64,000 nt of DNA from JAAYDS01 sp012729155 (GCA_036774405.1 DAIPBO010000017.1:5480-69479), one strand, 5' to 3'. Numbered from the stretch's first letter, positions 41,464 to 50,518 are shown. The notes: generated by a model from the letters alone, not told the origin. Translations and numbers: made by a program.

Positions 41464-44400
41464 CTACTTGCGGGCTGCAGCGGTGGCCGTGCGCGTGGGC
41501 GTTGGCGTGCGGGTCGCTGTCGGTGTGCGCGTGAACGTTGGCGTACGCGTNNNNNNNNNNNNNNNNNNNNNNNNNNNNNNNNNNNNNNNNNNNNNNNNNN
41601 NNNNNNNNNNNNNNNNNNNNNNNNNNNNNNNNNNNNNNNNNNNNNNNNNNGCTGCGTCGACGTCTGGCTGCGGTAGCTGGGGCGCGCGCGCACATAGAGC
41701 GGCTGGCCGGCCGTGGCCTTGAACGTCAGCGTGACGGCCTGGCCGAGACCCGCATCGGTGCGGCTGGCCAGCACCGTCTTGGTGGCCGAGTAGACGGTCA
41801 GGTCGGCGGCCACGTTGGGGGCCACGTCGGCGAGCGTGACGGTCATGTTGACGGGGCCAGAGCCCGCGGGGGCGGTCAGCACGAAATAGTCGGCGTCGCC
41901 CGAGACGGCCTCCCAAAAGTAGCCCTGGATGGGGCCCGCCGGCCAGTCCCACGGGGTGGCGTTGGCAAAGGCGTCGTTGGGCTCTTGCAGATCGCCCAGC
42001 AGCTCCGAAGCCAGCACGTAGGGGTTGAACGAGACCTGGCTGCGCTCGCTGGGCCGCACGCGCACATAGAAGGTCTCGCCGGCGTTGGCGTCGATGGTGA
42101 GGCTCACCTGGCCCCCAAGAGGCGCATCGGTGACGCTGGCGGCCACCTGGCGGGTGCCGGTGTAGATGGTCAGGTCGGGGGCCACGGCAGCGTCGACGCT
42201 GTGCAACTGCAAGGTGAGCAGGCTGCTGCCTTTGGCCTCGGGCAGGGTAAAGCGATAGTAGTCGGCCTCGCCCGAGACGCGCTCCCAGAAGAGGCCGCCG
42301 GTGGGCCCCGCCAGCAGCGGCCACTCGGTGGCCTGCGCAAAGTCATCGTCGGGCTCGTTGACATCGGGCATGCCACTGATGGCCAGGGTGTAGGGCGTCA
42401 GCGACGTCTGGCTGCGCGACGAGGGCCGCACCCGCGCCACAAAGGCATCGCCAGGGTTGGCATCGATGGTGAGCGCGATGCTGTCGCCCAGGGGGGCGCT
42501 GTACTCGTTGGCTACCACGGCGCCGTTGTGATAGAGGGTCAGGTCTGGCGCCACGTTGGGCGAGACGTCGTCGAGATGCACGGTGAGGAGCATGGCGGCC
42601 TCTTGATCTGACAGCTCAAAGGCGAAATAGTCGGCATCGCCCGAGGCGCGCTCGAAAAAGTAGCCGCTGGCCGGGGCCGAGCGCCAGTCCCACAGGGTGG
42701 CAGTGGCGCGGGTGTCGTTGGGCTCGTCGGGGTCTGGCACGGCGGCCAGGTGCAGCTGGTAGTATGCAGCCGACGTCTGCAGCGCGCTCGAAGCGCGCAC
42801 GCGTGCCACAAAGGTGTCGCCGGCGTTGCCATCGACGCTGAGGGCCATACCCTCGCCTGGCGCGGCGTCGGTGCGGCTGGCTACCAGCAGGCCGTTATGG
42901 TAGATGAACAGGTCGGCCGCGATGGCGGCTGGCACGTCGCTCAACGTCAGGGTATAGATGGCCGGCGCATCGGCCGTCCAGGCAAAGTGGTCCAGATCGC
43001 CCTCGCTGAGCAGTTGGCCGCGCATAGGCCCCTGGTCCAGGCCCCAGGCGTTGGCGGCGTCGCGGCTGTCGTTGGGCTCTTGCTCGCTCTGGCCGCTGTA
43101 GGGCGTGGGCGAGGGCGGGGGCGTGGGGGTTGGCCCCGTCTCGAAGCTGACGGTGAGGGTGTAGGGGCCGCCGCCGATATAGCTGGGCACGACGATATAG
43201 TACACGCCAGCCGCAGGCGCAGGCAGCAGGCACAGCTCGGCGGCGGGGCCGCCGCGGGTGCTGTAGCAGACCAGCGTGCCGGCGGAGCCGAGCGCGCCCA
43301 GGGTCATCTGCAGGTCCAGGTCGTTGGGGGCCAGCATGTCGCTCAGGGTAACGCGCAGCGCCGCCAGGCCGTCGGGCGCGGTCAGGCGGTAGATGGCCTC
43401 GTCGTCGCCGCTGTCGAGGGCGCCATACCACACGCCAGGGCCGATGTCGATGATGGGGCGGCTGGTGGGCGTGGGCGTGTTGGTGGCCTGGGCAGGCGGC
43501 GCGGGCGTGGCCGTGGGCGGCACCGCCGAGACGTTGAAGGTGCAGGCGGCGCTGTTGTCGGCCAGGTCTTTGTCGTGGTACAGGCGGGCCTCGGCGCGCA
43601 GGGTGTAGCTGCCGGTCAGCAGGTCGTTGGGTGCGCCGCGGGTGGCATAGACGGTGGTGTCGCAGTCGGTGCGCGTCCAATAGTGCCATGCGTTGGACTC
43701 GTGGTTGGTGATGGTCACGGCGCCGCCAGACGCGTCCCACGGGGTGACGGTGTCTTGCCAGGGGCCCCAATCTCCCAGGCCCACGCGGGTGCGACGGTGC
43801 TCCCAGATGTAACCCGAGAGCGGCCCCTGCTCGATGGTGACCGTATCGCCGTCAGACAGCAGCCGCAGGTGGTCGTCGCCAGGCCAGCTATCGACGCCGC
43901 TGTTGTTGGCCATGTTGGCCCACAGGTCGTAGAGGCCATCGCCCCAGTCGAGCTCGTAGGTCTGGCTGGTGGGCTGGTCGAACATGGCGAGTATGTCGCA
44001 GCGCGAGTCGCCAACGATGGCCGGGCAGGTATCAACGGCGCTGCTCCAGAGAATCCAGTTGTTGTAGGCCAGGGTGGGCACATCCTGGCGGGCCAACAGC
44101 AGCGGCGTGCCCGAGGGGCCTGTGAGGTAGACGTCCGCGGCAAAGTCGCGCGAGTAGGCGGTGGGCTGGTATTCGGGCGCTGATTCACCGCGGTCGTTGT
44201 CGTAGGTGACGGCGAACTCGCCCTGGCCGCAGGCGTCCAGGGTGGTGCGGACGTTGGGCGCATAGCGGCAGGGATTGTCCTCGCACTGATCCATGCAGAC
44301 GCTGTATTGGCCCACCGTCATCTCGCGGCAGTCCATGGTATAGCCGCCGGGTGCGCCCACGATCTCGGCGGCGATGGACAGCAGAAAGCTAAAGTTGGTC

Positions 44401-44666
44401 CACCAGTCGGGGTCGTCGCAGCCGGTGAGCGTGTAGGCGCTATCGTACCAGAAGGAAAAGGTGTTCAGGTTGCCGTGGCCCAGCACAAACTGGTAGGCCA
44501 CACAGTTGGCGGCGCAGGCTTCTTGGCGGCAGGCGGCCTCGGGGCCGTCGGCACGGGCGCGAGGCTGCGTGAGGCTGGCAAACGGCAACCGGGGCCATGA
44601 GAGGAGCAGCAGAGCGGCGATGAGCAGCGCGACGATCAGACGCAGGGCGCGGCGAGGTTGCAGCAC
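41464..44666 (-). CDS. Large secreted protein with five PPC-like domains and a Thr/Pro tail (interrupted by gap)
   Basis: Roughly 1,030-1,060 residues. A GTG start at 44666 follows AGGAGG and yields a signal peptide (leader ends near 'SLTQPRARA'). An N-terminal Cys-rich domain with many disulfide-like Cys pairs precedes a beta-sandwich region (about 120-385), then a Thr/Pro linker and five tandem beta-sandwich modules of about 105-120 residues like bacterial pre-peptidase C-terminal domains; four begin with an Glu-Pro-Asn/Asp-Asp-type motif ('EQEPNDSRDA', 'DEPNDTRATA', 'NEPDDDFAQA', 'QEPNDAFANA'). The 100-N gap cuts a 'TRTPTPTRT'-type repeat tail, and the true C-terminus is 'ATAAARK' (stop at 41464). 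PPC domains bind protease propeptides, collagen or cell surfaces; no protease catalytic domain is visible here. Confidence 0.82.
41551..41650. other. Assembly gap (100 N) inside a Thr/Pro repeat
   Basis: A 100-N join inside the gene at 41464-44666. Because 100 is not a multiple of three, reading through it shifts the frame and hides the true Thr/Pro-rich end. The low-complexity 'TRTPT' repeat beside it probably caused the break. Confidence 0.95.
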
Positions 44667-44706
44667 GGCGGGCCTCCTGAGGCACACGTCCGAACACGCT
44701 AACTCA

Positions 44707-44736
44707 TTGTAGCGTAGATCCACGTTTTGTAGCGTA
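44707..44736. promoter_or_regulatory. Direct repeat upstream of the PPC-protein gene
   Basis: TTGTAGCGTA occurs twice (44707-44716, 44727-44736), 20 bp apart, that is two helical turns. On the minus strand the first copy contains a TACAAT -10-like box for the gene starting at 44666. Probable operator for an unknown regulator. Confidence 0.5.
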
Positions 44737-44786
44737 AAGACCCGCCGGACGGGCGCGGGCGCGCCTGTCGATGCAACATAAAGTCA

Positions 44787-44815
44787 TTGACAGCGACCGC
44801 AGGCGATGCTATCAT
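44787..44815 (+). promoter_or_regulatory. Promoter of the APC-transporter leader
   Basis: TTGACA (44787-44792), 17-bp spacer, TATCAT (44810-44815). Transcription should begin near 44822, leaving a leader of about 210 bases before the ATG at 45033. Confidence 0.72.
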
Positions 44816-44821
44816 CGCGTT

Positions 44822-45032
44822 TGCTAGGAGATGGCGGCAACGCCAACGCGCCACCTGGCAGACTCTGCACCGCACAAGGGCCGCTCGGTCCACACTCGTC
44901 CGCCAGCCAGCACCTTACCAGGGCAGAGACGGGCACCACCCCAGGCCAGGCACCTGGGGTTTCTTTGTGGGCTGCACCGCGCCGAACCGGTTGATGGGTC
45001 GCTCTTGGCGAGCTGTTGGTTGGAGGTGTGGG
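44822..45032 (+). promoter_or_regulatory. Structured leader with attenuator, possible riboswitch
   Basis: The 210-base untranslated leader is GC-rich with several local hairpins ('GGCGGCAACGCC' is one). It then carries a strong intrinsic-terminator hairpin at 44938-44960 followed by T-rich 'TTTCTTT', and about 70 more bases before the ribosome site. A terminator inside a leader normally means conditional transcription. I compared it by eye with c-di-AMP, T-box, lysine, glycine, SAM, magnesium, guanidine, fluoride and ZTP classes and found no convincing match. Confidence 0.55.
44938..44966 (+). terminator. Leader terminator hairpin (attenuator)
   Basis: ACCCCAGG ... CCTGGGGT stem of eight pairs with a seven-base loop, followed by TTCTTT, placed inside the leader of the APC transporter gene. 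Confidence 0.75.
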
Positions 45033-47249
45033 ATGGCGGTTCGTCGACTCAAACGCGAGTTGGGCCTGGGGCAGGTGCTGATGCTCGGCACTGCCGGCAC
45101 CATCGCGGCCGAGATCTTTGTGCTGACCGGCCACGTGGCCGGCATGGTGGGCCCCGCGGCGGTGCTCGTGCTGCTGCTGGTGGGCATCCTCAACTATACC
45201 TTTGCGCTCAACTATGCCGAGCTGGGCACCACCTATCCGGTGACGGGCGGCGCCATGACCTATGTGCAAGAGGCGCATGGCAACGGCCTGCTGGCCTATC
45301 TGGTGGGCTCGGTCGACTGCCTCTCGAGCGCCTTTTACGCGGCCCTGTCGGCGGTGGGCTTTGGTTACTCGTTGCGCGTGTTCATCCCTGGGCTGCCCAT
45401 CGTGCCCACGGCGCTGGTGGTGACGGCGGCGTTTACGCTGCTGAACGTGCTCGGTGTGAACAAGGTGGGCCGCGCGCAACTGCTGCTGGGCGGCGTGCTG
45501 CTGGCGCTGCTGGGCGTGTATGTGGCGGCCGGGCTGGGGCCCAACGGGTTCAGCCGCGGCGTGTTTATGCCCGAGGGACGGCTGTTCATCCACGAGGGCG
45601 GCTGGCGCAACCTGCGCGGCATGCTCAGCACCATGGCGCTGATCTTTAACGCCTATGTGGGCTTTGAGATCATCGCCGATGACGCCGAAGAGATCCGCAA
45701 CCCCAGCCGCAACATCCCCATCGGCCTGATCGCCGGGCTGACCATCATCACGTTGATCTATGCCTCGGTGGCCTATGTGACGCTCGGGACCATCTCGTGG
45801 CACGAGCTGGCCGGCTCTGAGACGGCGCTGAGCGATGCAGCGGCGCGCCTGCTGCCGGGCTGGGGGGTGCCGCTGATCGCGGTGGCGGGCATCATCGCCA
45901 CGCTGACCAGCGTCAACTCGGCCATGCTCTCGGCCCGCAGCGAGGCGCTCACCCTGAGCCGCCTGGGGCTGTGGCCGCGCTTTATGGCGCGGCTGGGGCG
46001 GCTGCGCACGCCCTATGCGGCCAGCCTGGCCATCGGTGCGGTGGTGGCGCTGACGGCATCCATCGGCCTGGTCGAGTTCTTGAGCTATATCAGCAGCTCG
46101 GGCTATCTGTTCGTGGTGTTCTGGGCCTGCCTGGCCATGGCGAGGCTGCGCCAGCGCCACCCCGACCTGCCCAGGCCCTTCAAGGCGCCGCTCTTTCCGC
46201 TGACGGCCTACCTGGGCGCGGGCATCTGCGCCGTGGTGGTGGCCTTTACGGCGCTCAAGCCGCTGCTCTTTGTGGTGGGCCTGCTGGCGCTGTTGACCGT
46301 GGCCTACTATGCCGCGCCGCCGTTGCGCCGCATGCTGCGGAGGCGGGCCGTGCGGCGCATGACGTCGTCGCAGCGCATTGTGGTGGCGGTGGCCAACCCC
46401 AACACGGCCCGCGGGCTGGTGCACGTGGCGGCCATGCTGGCCGAGGCGTCTCCGGGCACGGGCATCGAGGTGCTGGGCGTGGCGCGGCCGGGCAACCCCG
46501 ACAAGGCGCAGGTGCTGCGCGATCTGACGCCCGCGCTGCGGCGGCGGCAACATCAGCAGCTCGAGCTGGCCGCTGACGAGGCCCGCGAGCGTAACGTGCC
46601 CTTTTACACCGAGATGCGCGTGGCCAGCGACGTGGGCCGTGCGGTGGTGCAAGAGGTCAACACGCAGGGGCAGGTGGGCCTGGTGCTGATGGGCTGGCCG
46701 GGCAAGCTCACGGCCGAGACGCTGCCGGGCCACCCTGTGGCGCGCGTGCTGCACGATGCCCATTGCGACGTGGGCGTGCTGCTCAACCGCGGGCTCGATG
46801 GTCTTGGGCGCATCATGGTGCCCTTTGGTGGTGGCGTGCACTCAGTGCTGGCGGTGCGGCTGGCGGGGCAGCTGGCGGGCATTCACAATGCCGAGGTGCT
46901 GGCGGTGCGGGTGCGCGCCAGTGGTGAGCCCGAAGAGATGCACGACCAGCTGCTCGAGGTGCAAGAGGTGTTCGAGGCGGTCTATGGCGAGGTGCCCGAG
47001 TTTGCCACCATGAAGGTGGTGCAGGCAGCGAGCATCGAGGCGGGCATCATCGAAGAAGCGCGGCGCAGCGGCTGTGATCTGGTGGTGATGGGCGCAGCGG
47101 TGGCCTATTCGCTGCAGACCGACCTGTTCGGCGGGTTGACGGATCGCATCGCCGAGGAGATGCCCTGCTCGGTGCTGCTGGTGCGGCGCTTTGAGCCGGG
47201 CGTGCTGGCCTGGCTGCGACGGCGGCTGCAGCACACGCTGACCGAATAG
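45033..47249 (+). CDS. APC-superfamily transporter with C-terminal tandem universal-stress domains
   Basis: A 738-residue protein. Residues 1-470 form an amino acid-polyamine-organocation permease with twelve helices ('MLGTAGTIAAEIFVLTGHVA' at helix 1, 'NAYVGFEIIADDAEEIRNPS' in the helix 6-7 region). Residues about 490-738 are two universal-stress-protein-like domains ('RIVVAVANPNTARG' and 'RIMVPFGGGVHSVLAVRLAG'), ending 'CSVLLVRRFEPG'. Such fusions probably sense nucleotide or stress state and gate amino-acid or cation transport. TGGAGG precedes the ATG at 45033. A promoter and an attenuator-like leader control it. Confidence 0.88.
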   Translation: MAVRRLKRELGLGQVLMLGTAGTIAAEIFVLTGHVAGMVGPAAVLVLLLVGILNYTFALNYAELGTTYPVTGGAMTYVQEAHGNGLLAYLVGSVDCLSSAFYAALSAVGFGYSLRVFIPGLPIVPTALVVTAAFTLLNVLGVNKVGRAQLLLGGVLLALLGVYVAAGLGPNGFSRGVFMPEGRLFIHEGGWRNLRGMLSTMALIFNAYVGFEIIADDAEEIRNPSRNIPIGLIAGLTIITLIYASVAYVTLGTISWHELAGSETALSDAAARLLPGWGVPLIAVAGIIATLTSVNSAMLSARSEALTLSRLGLWPRFMARLGRLRTPYAASLAIGAVVALTASIGLVEFLSYISSSGYLFVVFWACLAMARLRQRHPDLPRPFKAPLFPLTAYLGAGICAVVVAFTALKPLLFVVGLLALLTVAYYAAPPLRRMLRRRAVRRMTSSQRIVVAVANPNTARGLVHVAAMLAEASPGTGIEVLGVARPGNPDKAQVLRDLTPALRRRQHQQLELAADEARERNVPFYTEMRVASDVGRAVVQEVNTQGQVGLVLMGWPGKLTAETLPGHPVARVLHDAHCDVGVLLNRGLDGLGRIMVPFGGGVHSVLAVRLAGQLAGIHNAEVLAVRVRASGEPEEMHDQLLEVQEVFEAVYGEVPEFATMKVVQAASIEAGIIEEARRSGCDLVVMGAAVAYSLQTDLFGGLTDRIAEEMPCSVLLVRRFEPGVLAWLRRRLQHTLTE

Positions 47250-47302
47250 TCGCACGGGCCGCGGTGTGCCGCGGGGCCATTTGCGCGGCAACACGGGCTG
47301 GG

Positions 47303-47337
47303 GCATGATGCGGCCGCAAGATGCGGCCGCATCATGC
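47303..47337. repeat. Perfect 16-bp inverted repeat with NotI-type cores
   Basis: GCATGATGCGGCCGCA and its reverse complement separated by three bases, followed by a third partial copy to about 47360. It lies between the transporter stop and the alcohol dehydrogenase start. It could be a terminator (no T-run) or a recombinogenic palindrome. Confidence 0.8.
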
Positions 47338-47379
47338 GGCGGCATCATGCGGCCGCAACACATGCAGGAGGGGCTGGGC

Positions 47380-48689
47380 ATGTTCATGGAGGTGACGCGT
47401 TTCCGTACGGCGCCGGTGGTCTATTTTGGGCCGGGTGCCGTGTCACGGCTAGAGGCCGAGCTGCGCCAGTTGGGCGCCGAGCGCGTGGTGCTGCTGACCG
47501 ACCCTGGCGTGGCGCGGGCGGGGCTGGTCGAGCGAGCGCTGGCCGGCGTCACCGCGCAGGTGGGGGTTTTCGCCGAGGTAGAGCCCGAGCCGCCGGTGAC
47601 GCTGGTAGAGCGCGCCGTGGCGTTCATCCGCGCCCATGAGGCGCAGGCGGTCATCGGCCTGGGCGGCGGCAGCTCGATGGACACGGCCAAGATGGCGGCC
47701 CTGATGATGGGCAACAAGGGCAGCGTGGCCGACTACTGGGGAACCGACCGCGTGCCGCATGCCGGCCTGCCGGTGATCGCCATCCCCACCACCGCGGGCA
47801 CCAGCAGCGAGATCTCGCCGGCCGCGGTGTTTGTAGACCCCGAGGCGCACACCAAAAAGGGCGTCAACTGCAATCTGCTGCTGGCGCGTGTGGCCATTCT
47901 AGACCCCGAGTTGACGCTGGGCCTGCCGCCGGCGCTGACGGCCTCGACGGGGCTCGACGCGCTGACCCACGCCATCGAGGCCTACACCTCGCCGCGCGCC
48001 TCGCTGCTCACCGACGGCAACGCCGAGCGCGGCGTGCAGCTCATCGGCGAGCACCTGCGGCGGGCCTATGCCCGCGGAGACGACCTCGAGGCGCGCACGG
48101 GCATGTTCGCCGGCTGTCTGTTCGCGGGGCTGGCGCTGGCCGAGGTGAACGTGGGCGCCGTGCACGGCCTGGCGCAGGCGCTGGGCGGGCGGCACCCCGT
48201 GGGCCACGGTTTGGCCAACGCCCTGCTGTTGCCCCACGTGATGGCCTTTAACCGCATCGCCTGCAGGGCCAAGTATGCCCGCGTGGCCGAGCTGCTGGGA
48301 GAGTACACCGAGGGCCTGTCGCTCGACGAGGCCGCCGAGCGCGCCGTCGAGGCGGTGCGCCGCCTGACGGTGGAGCTGGGCATTCCGCAGCGGCTGCGCG
48401 ATATCAACGTGCCGCGCAACCTTTTGGATGAGGTGGCCCAGAGCGCCATCGACACGCAGCAGCGGGTGATGGGCAACAACCCGCGCGCCGTCTCGCTCGA
48501 CGAGGCGCGGGCGATCTTGCGNNNNNNNNNNNNNNNNNNNNNNNNNNNNNNNNNNNNNNNNNNNNNNNNNNNNNNNNNNNNNNNNNNNNNNNNNNNNNNN
48601 NNNNNNNNNNNNNNNNNNNNNTGATGGGCAACAACCCGCGCGCCGTCTCGCTCGACGAGGCGCGGGCGATCTTGCGACTGGCCTGGTAG
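47380..48689 (+). CDS. Iron-containing alcohol dehydrogenase (artificially interrupted)
   Basis: True product about 384 residues. The start at 47380 follows AGGAGG. Family motifs: 'VYFGPGAVSRLEAELRQLGA', the NAD motif 'VIGLGGGSSMDTAK', 'IPTTAGTSSEISP', and metal ligands Asp and His in 'TGLDALTHAIEAYTS', His in 'VHGLAQALGG' and His in 'HPVGHGLANALLLPHV'. The 100-N join and the duplicated 55 bp are an artefact: removing them (155 bases) leaves 1155 bases, an exact reading frame ending Arg-Leu-Ala-Trp-stop. The enzyme interconverts alcohols or aldehydes; butanol/lactaldehyde-type members are nearest in length. Confidence 0.9.
48522..48621. other. Assembly gap (100 N) flanked by a 55-bp duplication
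   Basis: The 55 bases 48467-48521 reappear exactly at 48622-48676 after 100 N. That is the signature of two contigs ending in the same 55-mer being joined with a gap instead of overlapped. The locus is most likely contiguous. Confidence 0.95.
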
Positions 48690-48735
48690 AGGCCCCGCGG
48701 ACGGGGTGCGCAGACGAGGCCCCGCCGACGGGGGG
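48690..48735. terminator. Paired small hairpins between convergent genes
   Basis: Two copies of GAGGCCCCGC.GACGGGG, each folding a five-pair CCCCG/CGGGG hairpin, between the alcohol dehydrogenase and the winged-helix regulator stops. No T-run, so termination is weak or absent. Confidence 0.45.
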
Positions 48736-49089
48736 CTAGCTGTCGGGCAGTGCCTCCAGGGCGTCGAGGAGCTGGCGGCGGTAGGCGCTAAAGGCCCGGC
48801 GGCCCTGGCGCGTGAGACGATAGAGCGTCAGCGGCCGCCGGTCGACAAACGTTTTGTGCACCTCGACGTAACCCTCCTGCTCGAGCCGCGCCACGTGCGA
48901 CGAGAGGTTGCCCCGCGTGAGCCCTGTGTGGCCCAGCAGATAGTTAAAGTCGAGCTCGGCGGCCACATAGAGCGTGGCCAGGATCAGCAGGCGGCCGGGC
49001 GCGTGCACGGTGCGGTCGAGGTCGGCCAGTGCGCGGGTGGCATCGGCCGGTGTGCTATCGCCCTCGGGGGGCAGGGGCGTGTCGGCCAT
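48736..49089 (-). CDS. Winged-helix transcriptional regulator (HTH_34/MarR-like)
   Basis: A 117-residue regulator. 'LDFNYLLGHTGLTRGNLSSH' carries the recognition helix, and 'VARLEQEGYVEVHKTFVDRR' plus 'TLYRLTRQGRRAFSAYRRQL' the wing and dimer helix, the pattern of PF13601-type regulators. The ATG at 49089 lies just ahead of the two membrane-protein genes and the three genes form one operon (49091-50433 upstream), so it probably represses its own transport-like operon. A direct repeat at the operon promoter is the likely operator. Confidence 0.82.
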   Translation of the reverse strand: MADTPLPPEGDSTPADATRALADLDRTVHAPGRLLILATLYVAAELDFNYLLGHTGLTRGNLSSHVARLEQEGYVEVHKTFVDRRPLTLYRLTRQGRRAFSAYRRQLLDALEALPDS

Positions 49090-49090
49090 G

Positions 49091-49753
49091 TCAGGCCGCC
49101 TCGTCGATGGGCGGGTGCTGGCGCAGGTAGCGCCCAAAGCACACGGCGCCCACGAGCGCCATGATGATGCCCACGACGCCAAAGCCCAGCGCCCCCGCCA
49201 CAGCCTGGGCGGGCAGGCGGGCGGCCAACAGCCGCAGCGCGGCGGGCCAGACGGTCAGCACGCCCGCGGCGACGAAGCCGACGCCATAGGCCACCAGGCG
49301 GGGCATGCCCAGGTCGAGGCCGTTCCACGCCAGGGCGCCGCCCAGCAGCAGCCCCAGCAGCAGGCCAAGGTAACGCATCAGCCAGGCGATGCCGACGTTG
49401 GCGGCGCGCACCAGCGGCCACTGGTCGGCCTGGCCGCTCAGCGCTGTGAGCACAACCAGGGCCAGCAGCAGGGCGGTCAGCAGCACCAGCGGCCAGCGGT
49501 GCCTGCGGTCGGGGTGGGCCGGCGCGGCGTAGCCGGTGCGCGGTTGCACCCAGCGTTTTTTGGCGGCGGGCAGCACGGTGATCACCCACAGCAGCGGCAT
49601 GAAATAGAGCGACAGGCGGTCGGCCATGGCCAGGATGGCGCCGCCCACCATGCCGAGGCCATAGATCAGGTCGAACAGGCCGTCGCCATAGTAGGCGCGG
49701 CGCACCGCGCGACGGGCGCGTTGTTCAAGCAGCAGTACGTTCTCAACGGCCAC
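49091..49753 (-). CDS. Membrane protein of a three-gene operon (family unknown)
   Basis: A 220-residue protein with about six hydrophobic helices, for example 'LIYGLGMVGGAILAMADRLS', 'LVLLTALLLALVVLTAL' and 'VAYGVGFVAAGVLTVWPAAL', and a short cytoplasmic N-terminus ('QRARRAVRRAYYGDGLFDLI'). The paralogous next gene has the same opening layout. I do not recognise the family or substrate. Twelve bases separate it from its upstream partner and two from the regulator. Confidence 0.68.
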   Translation of the reverse strand: MAVENVLLLEQRARRAVRRAYYGDGLFDLIYGLGMVGGAILAMADRLSLYFMPLLWVITVLPAAKKRWVQPRTGYAAPAHPDRRHRWPLVLLTALLLALVVLTALSGQADQWPLVRAANVGIAWLMRYLGLLLGLLLGGALAWNGLDLGMPRLVAYGVGFVAAGVLTVWPAALRLLAARLPAQAVAGALGFGVVGIIMALVGAVCFGRYLRQHPPIDEAA

Positions 49754-49764
49754 AGCAACACCTC

Positions 49765-50433
49765 TTATCGGTCGAGCGCGGCTGCGCTACGTGCGGGCGA
49801 GCGCGCCGCCAGAAAACACACCAGCGCGATCAGCCCCACCAGGGCGGTGAGCCCGCCCAGCGCCAGCAGATAGAGCGCGGTGGCGTGGCGCGTGGTGAAC
49901 ATGACGGCATACCACAGCGGCAAGACGCGCCCCCACAGCAGCACGTCGACGCCCAGGCCGCACACCGCCCAGGCCATGCCCAGCAGCGCGGTGCGCCACT
50001 GGCTGTGGGCAAAGCCCACCGTAATCAGCACCAGGCCGATGGCCAGGCCCAGCGCAGCGGGCAGATGCCCCAGCACGGCCAGCGCCCAGCCAACGGCCAC
50101 GCCCAGCAGCGGGCTGTCGACCTCGACCCAGACGAGCACCAGCGCAGCCGCGCCCAGGGCCACCAGCAGCAGCGTGGCCAGCAGCCAGCCCCAGCCGGCC
50201 GCCAGCCGCTCGCCAGAAGGGGCATTGGGCTTGATACGGCGCACGATGGCCTTGAGCGCCGGCAGCAGCAGCGCCGCCACCAGCACCGGCATAAAAGCCA
50301 GCGAGGCGCGGTCTGGATGCGGCGGCGAGACGGGCAGCAACAGATAGCCGGCGCCGCCCAGCCCCAGGCCGGTCAATAGCTCAAAGAGCCCGTCGCGGGT
50401 GAGGGCGCCGCCGCGCGGCACGGATTGAGGCAT
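49765..50433 (-). CDS. Membrane protein, first gene of the regulated operon
   Basis: A 222-residue protein with about six helices ('LLTGLGLGGAGYLLLPVSPP', 'LLATLLLVALGAAALVLVWV', 'ALGGLTALVGLIALVCFLAA'). Its opening 'RDGLFELLTGLGLGG' parallels 'GDGLFDLIYGLGMVGG' in the next gene, so the two are paralogues and may form a heteromer. CAGGAGAGCGACC precedes the ATG at 50433. No enzymatic motif. The transported or sensed molecule is unknown. Confidence 0.68.
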   Translation of the reverse strand: MPQSVPRGGALTRDGLFELLTGLGLGGAGYLLLPVSPPHPDRASLAFMPVLVAALLLPALKAIVRRIKPNAPSGERLAAGWGWLLATLLLVALGAAALVLVWVEVDSPLLGVAVGWALAVLGHLPAALGLAIGLVLITVGFAHSQWRTALLGMAWAVCGLGVDVLLWGRVLPLWYAVMFTTRHATALYLLALGGLTALVGLIALVCFLAARSPARSAAALDR

Positions 50434-50460
50434 GGTCGCTCTCCTGTTGGTATGGCAGTT

Positions 50461-50487
50461 TAGTCTGTAGCGCAAACTAGTCTGTAG
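50461..50487. promoter_or_regulatory. Direct-repeat operator at the membrane operon promoter
   Basis: TAGTCTGTAG occurs twice (50461-50470 and 50478-50487), period 17 bp, directly downstream of the -10 box, so a bound repressor would cover the transcription start. AGTTT and AAACT also flank the first copy as a weak inverted pair. Confidence 0.65.
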
Positions 50488-50489
50488 AG

Positions 50490-50518
50490 AGTATAGCAGG
50501 CCGCGATGGCGATGTCAA
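50490..50518 (-). promoter_or_regulatory. Promoter of the membrane-protein/regulator operon
   Basis: Minus-strand TTGACA (50513-50518), 17-bp spacer, TATACT (50490-50495), an almost consensus promoter with the repeated operator immediately downstream. Confidence 0.78.

Noticed and set aside
44822..44970. ydaO (c-di-AMP), T-box, guanidine, fluoride, ZTP, SAM, lysine, glycine or magnesium riboswitch
   Set aside because: Characteristic core motifs of these classes were looked for by eye and not found; only a general structured leader with an attenuator can be supported.
44784..46841. A long open frame antisense to the APC transporter, rich in His, Arg and Gln
   Set aside because: It is a shadow of the GC-rich transporter gene: no ribosome site, no domain, and low-complexity His/Gln/Arg composition typical of antisense frames here.
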